From: Ruminococcus albus AD2013
GTDB taxonomy: Bacteria > Bacillota > Clostridia > Oscillospirales > Ruminococcaceae
Assembly: GCF_000526775.1 (NCBI RefSeq)
Contig: NZ_JAGS01000001.1
Span: 2,604,001-2,668,000, forward strand
Reading direction: 5' to 3'
Length of the DNA: 64,000 bases
The notes beneath the pieces are model-generated. The model searched no databases, was not told the origin of the DNA, and worked only from the letters and a program-made list of their open reading frames with translations. Shown here piece by piece: positions 51,100 to 59,657 of the stretch (positions are counted from its first letter, which is position 1; every line of letters starts with the position of its first letter). Both the position numbers and the translations under genes were made by a program.

Positions 51100-53583
51100 T
51101 CAACCCATTACTACCTCAACTTCATGAGTAGAACCTGCTTCAAATACAGGCATTACGTTGCCGTTGATCTTGGTACCGTCAACAGTTACCGCCTTGATGC
51201 CCTTGCATACGTGGTCGGGGTTCTTAACGGTGATGTTGTAGGTGTTGCCACGGAACTTTCTGGTGATGTTGAAGCCGTCCCAAGCAGAAGGAATGGAAGG
51301 ATCGATCTTCAGACCATCGAAGTCAGGCTGTACACCCAGAATGTACTGAGAGATAGCTACCATGTTCCATGCAGCTGTACCTGTCAGCCATGAGTTCTTG
51401 CCCTGACCGAAGTTCTTGCCGGGTCTGCCGATATCGGAACCTGCGTCCTTACCGCCGATCATCTGACCGTATACGTAAGGCTCGGTCTTGTGGATATCAG
51501 AAGTCTCCTCTGTGAAAGCAGGAGCGATCTCGGAATAGTACTTGAATGCCTGATCGCCCTCACCTGCATAAGCAGCAGCGCAGATTATCCATGCGTTGTT
51601 GTGTGTGAAGATACCTGCGTTCTCCTTATATCCGCCGGGATATGTGGAGATCTCACCGTACTGGATATAGTACTTGGAGAATGCGGGATTGTTCAGTACC
51701 AGACCGAACTTGGTATTGAGTCTTTCATCGATAGCAGCAAGAGTCTTCTTGTCAGCGCCCTGCTCCTTACCGATCTCTGACATGATAGCGAAGCCCTGGG
51801 GCTCGATGAATATCTGACCCTCTTCGCACTCCTTGGAGCCCATCTTCTCGCCGTTAGCGTCATAAGCTCTGAGGAACCAGTTGCCGTCCCATGCAGATTC
51901 CATAACGTTCTTCTTCATCTTGTCGATCTCAGCCTGAGCAGCAGCAGCTTCGTCGTCCTTGCCCAGATGCTTGAGGATAGATACGTAGTTAGGACCTGCA
52001 TATGTGAACAGAGTTGCAACCATTACAGACTCAGCTACCTTGGAGTAGCCGCCCTCAGCTGCGAACTTGGGATTGGTGTATGTCTGGAAGCTCTCACCGG
52101 GAGTATCGGAGTAGCATGACAGGTTGATGCAGTCGTTCCAGTCAGCACGCATTGCGAGAGGCAGACCGTGAGGACCGAGGTTGTTTACGATGTGATAGAA
52201 TGATACCTTCAGGTGATCCAGCATAGGCTGAGCCTTGGATTCATCGTTATCGTAAGGAACCATCTCATCGAGGATGCCCCAGTCGCCTGTCTCCTTGATG
52301 TATGCGGAAACAGAAAGTATCATCCACAGCGGGTCATCGGAGAAGTCGCCGCCGATATCGGAGTTGCCCTTCTTGGTGAGTGGCTGATACTGGTGATAGC
52401 AGCCGCCGTCGGGAAGCTGAGTGGAAGCGATATCGATGATACGCTCTCTTGCTCTGTCAGGTATCTGGTGAACGAAGCCGAGAATATCCTGGTTGGAATC
52501 ACGGAAGCCCATGCCTCTGCCGATACCTGACTCAAAGTAGGAAGCAGAACGTGAAAGGTTGAATGTAACCATGCACTGATACTGGTTCCAGATATTTACC
52601 ATACGGTCAACCTTGTCATCGGGAGTAGCAACGTTGAGTATGCCGAGAAGAGCGTCCCATGAAGCCTTGAGTTCAGCAAGACCTGCGTCTACCTTTTCAG
52701 GAGTATTGAACTGCTCGATCATAGCCTTAGCCTTGACCTTGTTGATAGTCTTGCCGTCAGCTTCAAACTTCTGATCTGCGGGCATCTCAACATAACCGAG
52801 AACGAATATCAGAGTCTTGCTCTCGCCTGCTGCAAGGGTGATCTCCTTGTAGTGTGAAGCGATAGGTGACCAGCCGTCAGCGAAAGAATCGGTAGCCTTG
52901 CCGGCCATTACAGCCTGAGGATCGTTGAAGCCGTTGTACAGACCGATGAAAGAATCACGATCGGTATCATAGCCGTCGATGCTGTCGTTTACAGAGTAGA
53001 AAGCGTAGTGATCGCGTCTGTCTCTGTACTCGGTCTTATGATAGATAACAGAGCCGTCTACCTCTACACGGCCTGTTGAGAAGTTTCTCTGGAAGTTTGT
53101 GCAGTCGTCCTGAGCGTCCCACAGACACCACTCTGCGAAAGAGAACAGCTTGAAAGTCTTAGCTGCACCGCTCTTGTTAGTGAGAACAAGCTTCTGAACC
53201 TCACCGTTATAGTTATTAGGTACAAAAAATGTAACCTCAGCCTCCAGACCGTTCTTTTCACCCTTGATGATAGTGTAGCCCATACCGTGACGGCAGGTGT
53301 AAGCATCAAGTTCGGTCTTAACAGGAGACCAGCCGGGGTTCCATACTGTACCGTTATCGTTGATATAGAAATATCTGCCGCCCATATCGATAGGCACGTT
53401 GTTGTAACGGTAACGTGTGATCCTTCTCAGTCTTGCGTCCTTGTAGAAGCTGTATCCGCCTGCTGTGTTGGATATAAGGGAGAAGAACGCCTGAGAGCCC
53501 AGATAGTTTATCCAAGGGTAAGGAGTTCTTGGTTCGGTGATGACGTATTCCTTGTTCACGTCGTCGAATTTTCCGAATTTCAT
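51100..53583 (-). CDS. cbp: Cellobiose phosphorylase (GH94)
   Basis: 827 residues from ATG 53583 (AAAGGTGG 8 bases upstream; an in-frame GTG at 53595 overlaps that site). N-terminal beta-sandwich (PWINYLGSQAFFSLISNTAG, WCLWDAQDDCTNFQRNFSTG), then the alpha/alpha barrel with the acid catalyst in GMGFRDSNQDILGFVHQIPD and the substrate segment LPLAMRADWNDCINLSCYS. It cleaves cellobiose with phosphate to glucose-1-phosphate and glucose in the cytoplasm. No signal peptide. It is the last gene after an aldose epimerase and a lipoprotein. Confidence 0.93.
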   Translation of the reverse strand: MKFGKFDDVNKEYVITEPRTPYPWINYLGSQAFFSLISNTAGGYSFYKDARLRRITRYRYNNVPIDMGGRYFYINDNGTVWNPGWSPVKTELDAYTCRHGMGYTIIKGEKNGLEAEVTFFVPNNYNGEVQKLVLTNKSGAAKTFKLFSFAEWCLWDAQDDCTNFQRNFSTGRVEVDGSVIYHKTEYRDRRDHYAFYSVNDSIDGYDTDRDSFIGLYNGFNDPQAVMAGKATDSFADGWSPIASHYKEITLAAGESKTLIFVLGYVEMPADQKFEADGKTINKVKAKAMIEQFNTPEKVDAGLAELKASWDALLGILNVATPDDKVDRMVNIWNQYQCMVTFNLSRSASYFESGIGRGMGFRDSNQDILGFVHQIPDRARERIIDIASTQLPDGGCYHQYQPLTKKGNSDIGGDFSDDPLWMILSVSAYIKETGDWGILDEMVPYDNDESKAQPMLDHLKVSFYHIVNNLGPHGLPLAMRADWNDCINLSCYSDTPGESFQTYTNPKFAAEGGYSKVAESVMVATLFTYAGPNYVSILKHLGKDDEAAAAQAEIDKMKKNVMESAWDGNWFLRAYDANGEKMGSKECEEGQIFIEPQGFAIMSEIGKEQGADKKTLAAIDERLNTKFGLVLNNPAFSKYYIQYGEISTYPGGYKENAGIFTHNNAWIICAAAYAGEGDQAFKYYSEIAPAFTEETSDIHKTEPYVYGQMIGGKDAGSDIGRPGKNFGQGKNSWLTGTAAWNMVAISQYILGVQPDFDGLKIDPSIPSAWDGFNITRKFRGNTYNITVKNPDHVCKGIKAVTVDGTKINGNVMPVFEAGSTHEVEVVMG

Positions 53584-53649
53584 TGGTTTTTCCACCTTTC
53601 CATTATTTTTATACTAAGTCACCGTCCCATGGGGACAGATCCTATGATA

Positions 53650-54441
53650 TCATTCTCGCTGTGGTTTCGGGTATATCTGTGAATATGCCCCGCTGCTCCA
53701 GCATACATACATTAATTTTCTGTCCCGCACCGCGATGCTGAAATTTTCAGCGCCGACAGGACGGGTCTTATTTCTGACAGCAGCCGTCAGGTCAGAGCCT
53801 TCACCCATATGGTGCATACCCTCTGACGGCACAGGATCGATCTCGTCAAAGACCTCTGCAGCCGCTTCATAAGCGATATAGGCATTTCGGTAGAGCGTTT
53901 TTTCGTCAGAGGCATCTGCGCCTATCTCACGAACTCTGTCAACTTTCCCGATGTCATCTTCCGTAATTTTAACTGTGACCTCAGCATTTACCTTGCCGAA
54001 GGGCAGATTTTCCGGGGATACTTTTACCCGAAGTGTGACGCTTGTCACACCGTCGTCTGCGGATACTGCCGCAGGCGCATAGTATTCCGTTTCCGCCTTT
54101 CCGGGATAGTACTCATTGAACAGTCTTGACCGTGGAGAAACAATTCTCAGATTTTCGGATATCATCTCATCGGCGGCATCGCTGTCGCCGTCCGCAAGGA
54201 CATCCAGCCATTTTTCAAAAACAGCTTTAGCGATGGTTATCATGTCGTCCTTTTCGGGCGTTTCCGATTCCTCTTCCGTGAGTATCTCATCATCCGTGGT
54301 CAGTTTATCCGTATCTGCCGAAGATACCGTATCGGGTATCTCCGCATCGTCCCACTCACATCCTGATGCCGACAGCGCAAAAACTGCCGCAGCTGCTGCC
54401 GTAAAAAGCTTTTTTACTCGGTATAGAACCTCTGCCAGCAT
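53650..54441 (-). CDS. Lipoprotein of unknown function
   Basis: 263 residues. Signal peptide with lipobox (VFALSASGC, Cys near 28), then an acidic Thr/Ser/Glu linker and a domain of about 180 residues without a recognised motif. The start at ATG 54441 overlaps the end of the epimerase gene by 28 bases; no later good start exists. Sitting between an aldose epimerase and cellobiose phosphorylase, it may be linked to cellodextrin handling at the surface, but nothing in the sequence shows it. Confidence 0.6.
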   Translation of the reverse strand: MLAEVLYRVKKLFTAAAAAVFALSASGCEWDDAEIPDTVSSADTDKLTTDDEILTEEESETPEKDDMITIAKAVFEKWLDVLADGDSDAADEMISENLRIVSPRSRLFNEYYPGKAETEYYAPAAVSADDGVTSVTLRVKVSPENLPFGKVNAEVTVKITEDDIGKVDRVREIGADASDEKTLYRNAYIAYEAAAEVFDEIDPVPSEGMHHMGEGSDLTAAVRNKTRPVGAENFSIAVRDRKLMYVCWSSGAYSQIYPKPQRE

Positions 54442-55418
54442 TTGAACGTTTCGCCTTTTTTCAGCTCACAGTAACCTGTGATATCATCGCTGAGCGAAAG
54501 GTTCGCGGAGTTTATCATGGCAGTCATAGGCTCGGGGCAGAAGTAACCCTTATCGCCGTTGTCGTTCCACATATTCCAGAACCTGAATTCCTTGGATACT
54601 TCGTTGAGCAGCGTGTGACCGCTCTTGGTATCCTTTACGATGACGCCGTTGAAAGGCTTGTTCTTGTAGCTGTTCATTACAGCTGTATACATATCGTTGT
54701 CAAGTGGCTGACCTGTGGGCACCTTGGTGCCGTCCTTGTACTCCTTGTCCCAGTCTGCCAGAGGCAGCAGCATCTCGGTAGGCAGACATCTCCTGTTCAG
54801 CTCGCATTTTTCGCCGACAGGAACACAGAGTCTCAGATCAGCCTCATCACCGCCGTCTTTCAGCGGTGCATTTATGCAGGTGTGAGTGCATATCGAAACA
54901 GGCAGAGCCTTATCAGCATTTGAAGTCAGATATATATCCTGTCTCAGCCCTTCAGGAGAGAGGGTGAATGTGTAGGATATCTTGAAATCCAGCGGGAAGT
55001 ACTGATACATCTCATCATTCTCATCGAAGACGTAGGATGTTATCAGAACACATTTGCCGTTTTCTTCGGTATAACATTCTATCTCATGTTCGCGCTTATG
55101 AACCCATCCATGAATGAAATTATCAAACAGGGGCTCATTTATCGGCAGTTCATACACTGCATCGGAAGTCTTGATAACGCCTTTATCAAAGCGGTTAGGC
55201 AGATAAAGCGTAGGCAGGCCCCATATCTCGCGCTGTTCCTCAATCGTTTTCATCGATATGAATTTACGGAATTTAAATATTTCCAAATCGTTTTCGTCAT
55301 CTCTGAATCTCAGCACCGAAGAACCCACGGAAGGGGCGATAACTGCGGTGTATTTGCCTGACTGCATCTTTACGCAGTCTTTACCCTTGAACGTATAATT
55401 CAAGTCGATCTTATTCAC
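54414..55418 (-). CDS. Aldose 1-epimerase family protein
   Basis: 334 residues, GTG start at 55418 with GAGGAG upstream. Galactose-mutarotase fold: YTAVIAPSVGSSVLRFRDD, IHGWVHKREHEIECYTEE and ICTHTCINAPLKDG carry the His residues expected near the active site. The tail contains FCPEPMTAMINSANLS, matching the catalytic-Glu region. It interconverts the alpha and beta anomers of a sugar, sensible beside a phosphorylase that releases a sugar of one anomer. Exact sugar unknown. Confidence 0.82.
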   Translation of the reverse strand: MNKIDLNYTFKGKDCVKMQSGKYTAVIAPSVGSSVLRFRDDENDLEIFKFRKFISMKTIEEQREIWGLPTLYLPNRFDKGVIKTSDAVYELPINEPLFDNFIHGWVHKREHEIECYTEENGKCVLITSYVFDENDEMYQYFPLDFKISYTFTLSPEGLRQDIYLTSNADKALPVSICTHTCINAPLKDGGDEADLRLCVPVGEKCELNRRCLPTEMLLPLADWDKEYKDGTKVPTGQPLDNDMYTAVMNSYKNKPFNGVIVKDTKSGHTLLNEVSKEFRFWNMWNDNGDKGYFCPEPMTAMINSANLSLSDDITGYCELKKGETFKCWQRFYTE

Positions 55419-55482
55419 TTCTTACTCTCCTCACTTTGCGTAAGAGGGCGCATTTACCCTCCTGTAACCTCATATAGCAATC

Positions 55483-55511
55483 ATTATATCACACTTGATA
55501 TGATTATTCAA
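55483..55511 (-). promoter_or_regulatory. Promoter of the aldose epimerase / cellobiose phosphorylase operon
   Basis: On the minus strand TTGAAT (55506-55511), 17-base spacer, TATAAT (55483-55488). Confidence 0.72.
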
Positions 55512-55514
55512 GTG
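55492..55514. promoter_or_regulatory. Candidate operator overlapping the cellobiose operon promoter
   Basis: CACTTGA (55492-55498) and TCAAGTG (55508-55514) form a 7-bp inverted repeat with a 9-base centre, covering the -35 box and spacer. A bound protein would block polymerase. The regulator is not in the window. Confidence 0.55.
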
Positions 55515-55582
55515 CTTTTAATTATTTTTGCACATTTAGATAATTTCACCCCCCCTGTTTTGAACAACTTTACAACGAAACT

Positions 55583-55592
55583 TAAACGTTTA
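55583..55592. promoter_or_regulatory. LacI/CcpA-type half-palindrome
   Basis: TAAACGTTTA is a perfect palindrome with the central CG of LacI-family and catabolite-response sites. Only the core matches, so the assignment is weak. Confidence 0.35.
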
Positions 55593-55738
55593 CGGAAACA
55601 TTAGTTTGTTAAGCAGAAATAATTTAATTTTATATCATATTCACTAATAGTTTTGCCATATTTTTCCTATCCAAAAGATTTTAAAACAGATTTTCCGACA
55701 ATGTTCTTGCATCGAAAAAACAAATTATACAATTATTA

Positions 55739-55767
55739 TTGACATTTATCCGAAAATATGTTAAAAT
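55739..55767 (+). promoter_or_regulatory. Promoter of the third dockerin gene
   Basis: TTGACA (55739-55744), 17-base spacer, TAAAAT (55762-55767). The leader to GTG 55862 is about 88 bases. Confidence 0.7.
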
Positions 55768-55861
55768 ATCCATGAATAAAATTTTTCGCAGAACAGACTG
55801 CAAAAAGATCAAAGTAAACGATATAGTCGGTTTTTGAACAATTCAAAAAGGAGTGCATAAT

Positions 55862-57271
55862 GTGAATATTTTCAAGAAGCGGATAACCTCTGTTTCAACA
55901 GCGCTGATGCTGTCGATATCCGTATTTTCGGGGCTCCCCGCAGGTGTGCTGAAAGCTGACGCAGCAGCGGTCTATGACCTTGTGATAGATAATGTTCGGG
56001 TCGATTCAGCAAACTGCAAAGACATACTCGGAAACGGCGTTTTCAGATATGAACCGAGTACGCAAACACTTATTATAAACGGTGATTACGGCGAAAAGAA
56101 CAATACGATCGTAGACAGCGAAATAGACGGACTTACCGTAAACGTTATCGCTGATTCAAATTTAAAGGGCTCATTCTCTTTCAGTGCCGATACAACGATA
56201 ACAGGCGCGGGCAAGCTATCGCTTGAAAACTACGATTCATACTATGCAATTGCGGTACACCACGAAACATCGCTGAACATTACCGATGCCAATTTAGATA
56301 TCGGCGGCATTTACGCCATCATCGGCTATGACGAATACGAAAAAGGCATTTATGTGGAAAACTCTTTCCTCACTGCGCACGGAGAAGAAGCGGCAGTAAA
56401 AGATTTCGATTACGTCTCACTCACCAAATGCACCCTTACTAAACCTAATGACGGCTTATACGGCGGAGGTGGGATATATAACAGCGATGCGATCACCTAT
56501 GCCTTTGATGTAAGGATAATCCCCTCCTACGATCTCTGGATAGATTCAAAACAGGCAAATGCCGATAACTGCGATGATATCCTCGGGAACGGCAAATTCT
56601 ACTATGATCCCGACCACAGGGTGCTCGGCGTAGCGGGAAATATCGAACATAGCTCTGACGAGGAACTGATATACAGTATGGTTCCCGATCTCACCATAGA
56701 TTTAGTCAAGGACATCGAGATGTCCGGATATATCGCCCTTTACGGCGACACCACCATAATGGGCGACGGCTCACTGACTATACGCTCAAATAATGAGACC
56801 TGCATACGCAACGAACACTGCAAACTTACCTTTGACAATATTCGGGTATCTGCTTATGGCAACGTGGGTATAGGTTCGCCATCAGGCACGATAGAAGTCA
56901 TCAACTCGGATATAACAGCAACAGGCAAAGAACAGGCGATAGCTTTCAAAGACGGCGGTTTCAGCCTTACTGACAGCATTATCACCGAGCCGACTCCTTC
57001 TCTTGTGGGCACCGATACTATCTATGACAGCTCTTCCGAAAAAGCAGATTTTGTCAAGATAAAAAAGACCGTATATAAATCGGGCGATGTAAACGGCGAC
57101 GATATTGTAAATATAACCGACATCACACTTACAGCCGCACAGGTCAAGGGCAAAAAGATGCTCAGTACCGAACAGAAAAACAGAGCAGATGTCAACAGCA
57201 GCGGTTCGGTAAATATTACCGATATCATTATGATAGCCGCTCATGTAAAAGGAAAGAAGTTACTCGTATGA
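55862..57271 (+). CDS. Secreted dockerin protein with two tandem repeat domains
   Basis: 469 residues from GTG 55862 (AAAAAGGAG about 9 bases upstream; GTG 55853 is too close to it). A signal peptide (FKKRITSVSTALMLSISVFS) leads to two related domains of about 185 residues. Each begins YDL-x-ID, then DSAN/ADN-C-K/D-DILGNG-F/KF-Y-P and continues with short beta-rich turns such as DTTITGAGKLSLEN and DTTIMGDGSLTIRSN, suggesting a beta-helix-like fold. The C-terminus is a dockerin with DVNGDDIVNITDI and DVNSSGSVNITDI. No catalytic motif. Role unknown, perhaps polysaccharide or surface binding. Confidence 0.85.
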   Translation: MNIFKKRITSVSTALMLSISVFSGLPAGVLKADAAAVYDLVIDNVRVDSANCKDILGNGVFRYEPSTQTLIINGDYGEKNNTIVDSEIDGLTVNVIADSNLKGSFSFSADTTITGAGKLSLENYDSYYAIAVHHETSLNITDANLDIGGIYAIIGYDEYEKGIYVENSFLTAHGEEAAVKDFDYVSLTKCTLTKPNDGLYGGGGIYNSDAITYAFDVRIIPSYDLWIDSKQANADNCDDILGNGKFYYDPDHRVLGVAGNIEHSSDEELIYSMVPDLTIDLVKDIEMSGYIALYGDTTIMGDGSLTIRSNNETCIRNEHCKLTFDNIRVSAYGNVGIGSPSGTIEVINSDITATGKEQAIAFKDGGFSLTDSIITEPTPSLVGTDTIYDSSSEKADFVKIKKTVYKSGDVNGDDIVNITDITLTAAQVKGKKMLSTEQKNRADVNSSGSVNITDIIMIAAHVKGKKLLV

Positions 57272-57307
57272 TCGTATGAAGAAAACCGCAGGAACGGGGT
57301 GATGATA

Positions 57308-57484
57308 ATGAGCAGCGATAAAAATGACCTTATAAAGCAGGCAGAGAAACACGCAGAAACTAAGCTTGAAAAGATCAGACAGGATAGGGCAGAACGCACT
57401 AAGCGCCTGAAAAGAACGGGCATCATACTCATTATCGCCGCAGTGCTGCTGATATTCACAACGGTCACGATTCTCCACTTGTGA
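57308..57484 (+). CDS. Small membrane protein
   Basis: 58 residues from ATG 57308, with GGGGTG 6 bases before it. A highly charged N-terminal half (MSSDKNDLIKQAEKHAETKL and a basic run) precedes one membrane helix (GIILIIAAVLLIFTTVTILH). It follows the dockerin gene by 36 bases and is closed by a terminator, so it is probably the last gene of that transcript. Function unknown; a small regulator or anchor is possible. Confidence 0.6.
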   Translation: MSSDKNDLIKQAEKHAETKLEKIRQDRAERTKRLKRTGIILIIAAVLLIFTTVTILHL

Positions 57485-57523
57485 GCCGCATCAGAAAAAG
57501 TTCAAAAGACAATATATCGGCAC

Positions 57524-57552
57524 GCGGAGATGAGTTCTCTGTGTGCCGATAT
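57524..57552 (+). terminator. Terminator after the small membrane protein gene
   Basis: ATATCGGCAC (57524-57533) pairs with GTGCCGATAT (57543-57552), followed by TTTTATCC. Confidence 0.8.
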
Positions 57553-57566
57553 TTTTATCCCAACGG

Positions 57567-57606
57567 TATACGACCTCATACGAAAACATACGACCGTATT
57601 TTTTGG
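57567..57606 (+). repeat. Isolated phased ATACGA decamers
   Basis: TATACGACCT, CATACGAAAA and CATACGACCG follow each other at exact 10-base steps (57567-57596), then TATTTTTTGG. The last two blocks match the end of the decamer array in repeat copy 2 (50554-50573) almost base for base. It lies about 60 bases upstream of the hydrolase promoter. Confidence 0.7.
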
Positions 57607-57664
57607 TATTGACTTTGATATCCGATCATGCATAATTATTTACAAAGTTCACTTTTGCTGTTTA

Positions 57665-57693
57665 TTGACACAGTCATGCACCTATGCTAGAAT
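57665..57693 (+). promoter_or_regulatory. Promoter of the alpha/beta hydrolase gene
   Basis: TTGACA (57665-57670), 17-base spacer, TAGAAT (57688-57693). Confidence 0.75.
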
Positions 57694-57730
57694 GATATCG
57701 TAAACAATAAAAAAGAGGAGGTCGATACAT

Positions 57731-58633
57731 ATGAACAAGAAGATCCGCAAACTGCTCATCATCATAGCCGTCGCAGTCCCGCTGCTGGTATTCGCACTGA
57801 TGCTCTGGCTGGCATCTTTCGTTATGACAGGCAAAAGGCAGACCATCGATGAGGCTATGCAGTGGCAAACCGAACACTATGACTTCTCATTCTACGAAAA
57901 ACTTGAAAAAACCGATTACACGATCAAAAGCTTTGACGGTTACGAACTTCACGTACAATTTCTTAAAAATCCCACACCAACGGATAAGTATATCATTATA
58001 TCCCACGGATACACCGATAACCGTATGGGAGCGCTCAAATACGCACCCATGTACCTGGAACTGGGCTACAACTGCATCATCTACGACCTGCGTGGTCACG
58101 GTGAAAACGAGCCAACTTTCACGACCTACGGCATACGCGAGGGTGAGGATATATATGAGCTTGTAAAAGATACCCGCTCACGTTACAGCGATATATCACA
58201 GCTTGGTCTCCACGGTGAATCGCTGGGCGCCGCTTCCACCGCAGCTTCGATGAAATATCATCCCGATGTGGATTTCGCCGTTGCCGACTGCGGTTTTTCG
58301 GATATCGACAATGTTCTGCGGGGAGCTTATAAGTACTATCATATGCCCGAATTCTTCGTTGACCTGGCAGACCTCGGAGCACGGATACGGTACGGCTATT
58401 CTCTCAAAAGTATGCGTCCGATAGATTCTCTTGACGATAACGAAGTGCCTATGCTGTTTATCCACGGTGCAGATGATAATTTTATCCTGCCGAAAAATTC
58501 CGAGGATATGGCAGCCCGCACCAGGGGCAGAAGCGAGGTGCACTATATAGAAGGTGCAGGTCATGCAAATTCCATACTTACCGATGCCGAAACATACAAG
58601 GCATATGTAAAGGAATTTCTGGAAAGTTTATAA
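57731..58633 (+). CDS. Membrane-anchored alpha/beta hydrolase
   Basis: 300 residues. An N-terminal membrane helix (LLIIIAVAVPLLVFALMLWL, about 8-28) anchors a hydrolase domain. IIISHGYTDNRMGALKYAPM holds the oxyanion loop, GLHGESLGAASTAA carries the nucleophile Ser, IHGADDNFILP the acid Asp and GAGHANSILT the His. The family includes esterases and peptidases; similar proteins in clostridia are uncharacterised. Whether the catalytic part faces outside depends on whether the helix is a signal anchor. Single-gene unit with its own promoter and terminator. Confidence 0.88.
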   Translation: MNKKIRKLLIIIAVAVPLLVFALMLWLASFVMTGKRQTIDEAMQWQTEHYDFSFYEKLEKTDYTIKSFDGYELHVQFLKNPTPTDKYIIISHGYTDNRMGALKYAPMYLELGYNCIIYDLRGHGENEPTFTTYGIREGEDIYELVKDTRSRYSDISQLGLHGESLGAASTAASMKYHPDVDFAVADCGFSDIDNVLRGAYKYYHMPEFFVDLADLGARIRYGYSLKSMRPIDSLDDNEVPMLFIHGADDNFILPKNSEDMAARTRGRSEVHYIEGAGHANSILTDAETYKAYVKEFLESL

Positions 58634-58645
58634 TAATCATATATA

Positions 58646-58672
58646 AAGCGGATATTTTCGGGATATCCGCTT
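58646..58672 (+). terminator. Terminator of the alpha/beta hydrolase gene
   Basis: AAGCGGATAT (58646-58655) pairs with ATATCCGCTT (58663-58672), followed by TTTTC. Confidence 0.85.
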
Positions 58673-58688
58673 TTTTCAGCCACAAAAA

Positions 58689-58713
58689 ACCGACCCGCAT
58701 CAAGCAGGTCGGT
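58689..58713 (-). terminator. Terminator of the rnfC-rnfD unit
   Basis: ACCGACC (58689-58695) pairs with GGTCGGT (58707-58713), loop 11. On the minus strand TTTTTTG follows. It shows that the operon ends after rnfD. Confidence 0.85.
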
Positions 58714-58730
58714 AAAATTTATGCTATTAC

Positions 58731-59657
58731 CTATTTATCGGGTCTGGTCTCGGTCACTCTGTCGATAACTATAGTCAGCACATTGCATATTAGTATAGCT
58801 ATCAGCATACTTTCTTGATGCATACCGGCAAAGAATCTGAACACACAGGTCAGACCGCCCGCAAGTATGCCGAAGATCACCTTTCCCAGCGCAGTTATCG
58901 GAGTAGTCACACTGTCACTGCAAAGGAAGAACGCCGCAAGCATTGTTCCTCCCGCAAGTATCTGATAGACACCGTCCTTGCCCGCTACCGCCGAGAAGAT
59001 GTATACAGTTCCCAGAAAAGCCACAGGCTCATAAAGAGATATCACTCTCATCGAAAGCAGATAGAAAGCACCGGTCAGCAGTGCTATTACCGATACTTCA
59101 CCAAGACCTCCGCATACTCTGCCAAGGAACATATCGCCGTAAGTATCCACGCCGGACATCAGCGACAACTCGCCGACGCATTTCTCATCAGGCGAATTTA
59201 CAACAGGCTCAAGATACTTACTGAATTCTGAACGGAACAGGAACCAGCATACAAGTCTTGATGCCACCGCAGGATTTAAAATGTTCCTGCCCAGTCCGCC
59301 GAAAAGCTGCTTGAACACAACTATCGCCATAAACGTACCAACAGCGGCCCACCAGAACGGGAAGTTCGATGGCAGCATGAAAGCGAATATCATGCCCGTT
59401 ACCGCCGCAGAAAGATCTTCCGTACTGCTCCTCTTTTTGGTCACAAAGCAGAACAGCCATTCCCACAGCATCGATGTAAGTATGCAGAAACCTGTCAGCA
59501 TCAATGCCTCTCCGCCGAAGAGTATCCCCGAGAGGACAAGAGAAGGCATCAGCCCTACCAGCATATGTGTCATCGTCTTTGATACCGAAGCATCATCTTT
59601 GATATAAGGTGCGGAAAACTGTTTGAACTCCGCCACCTCAGGTCTGAAATCCGTCAT
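58731..59657 (-). CDS. rnfD: RnfD/NqrB-like electron-transport membrane subunit
   Basis: 308 residues, slightly short for RnfD. N-terminal FKQFSAPYIKDDASVSKTMT, then about eight membrane helices with PFWWAAVGTFMAIVVFKQLFGGLGRNILNPAVASRL (the family GG-x-G-x-N-x-NPA motif). In active RnfD an FMN is bound to Thr in an S-G-A-T motif; the matching place reads LSLMSGVDTYGDMFLG, so flavin attachment is uncertain. Its start overlaps the rnfC stop (59654-59657). No rnfG, E, A or B follow. Confidence 0.85.
   Translation of the reverse strand: MTDFRPEVAEFKQFSAPYIKDDASVSKTMTHMLVGLMPSLVLSGILFGGEALMLTGFCILTSMLWEWLFCFVTKKRSSTEDLSAAVTGMIFAFMLPSNFPFWWAAVGTFMAIVVFKQLFGGLGRNILNPAVASRLVCWFLFRSEFSKYLEPVVNSPDEKCVGELSLMSGVDTYGDMFLGRVCGGLGEVSVIALLTGAFYLLSMRVISLYEPVAFLGTVYIFSAVAGKDGVYQILAGGTMLAAFFLCSDSVTTPITALGKVIFGILAGGLTCVFRFFAGMHQESMLIAILICNVLTIVIDRVTETRPDK

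Larger units (their letters stand above)
55419..55861. other. Divergent regulatory region of the cellobiose and dockerin units
   Basis: Minus promoter for the epimerase operon: TTGAAT (55506-55511), spacer 17, TATAAT (55483-55488). Plus promoter for the dockerin gene: TTGACA (55739-55744), spacer 17, TAAAAT (55762-55767). Between them lie an inverted repeat (55492-55514) and a palindrome TAAACGTTTA (55583-55592). The rest is very AT-rich with no gene. Confidence 0.65.
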
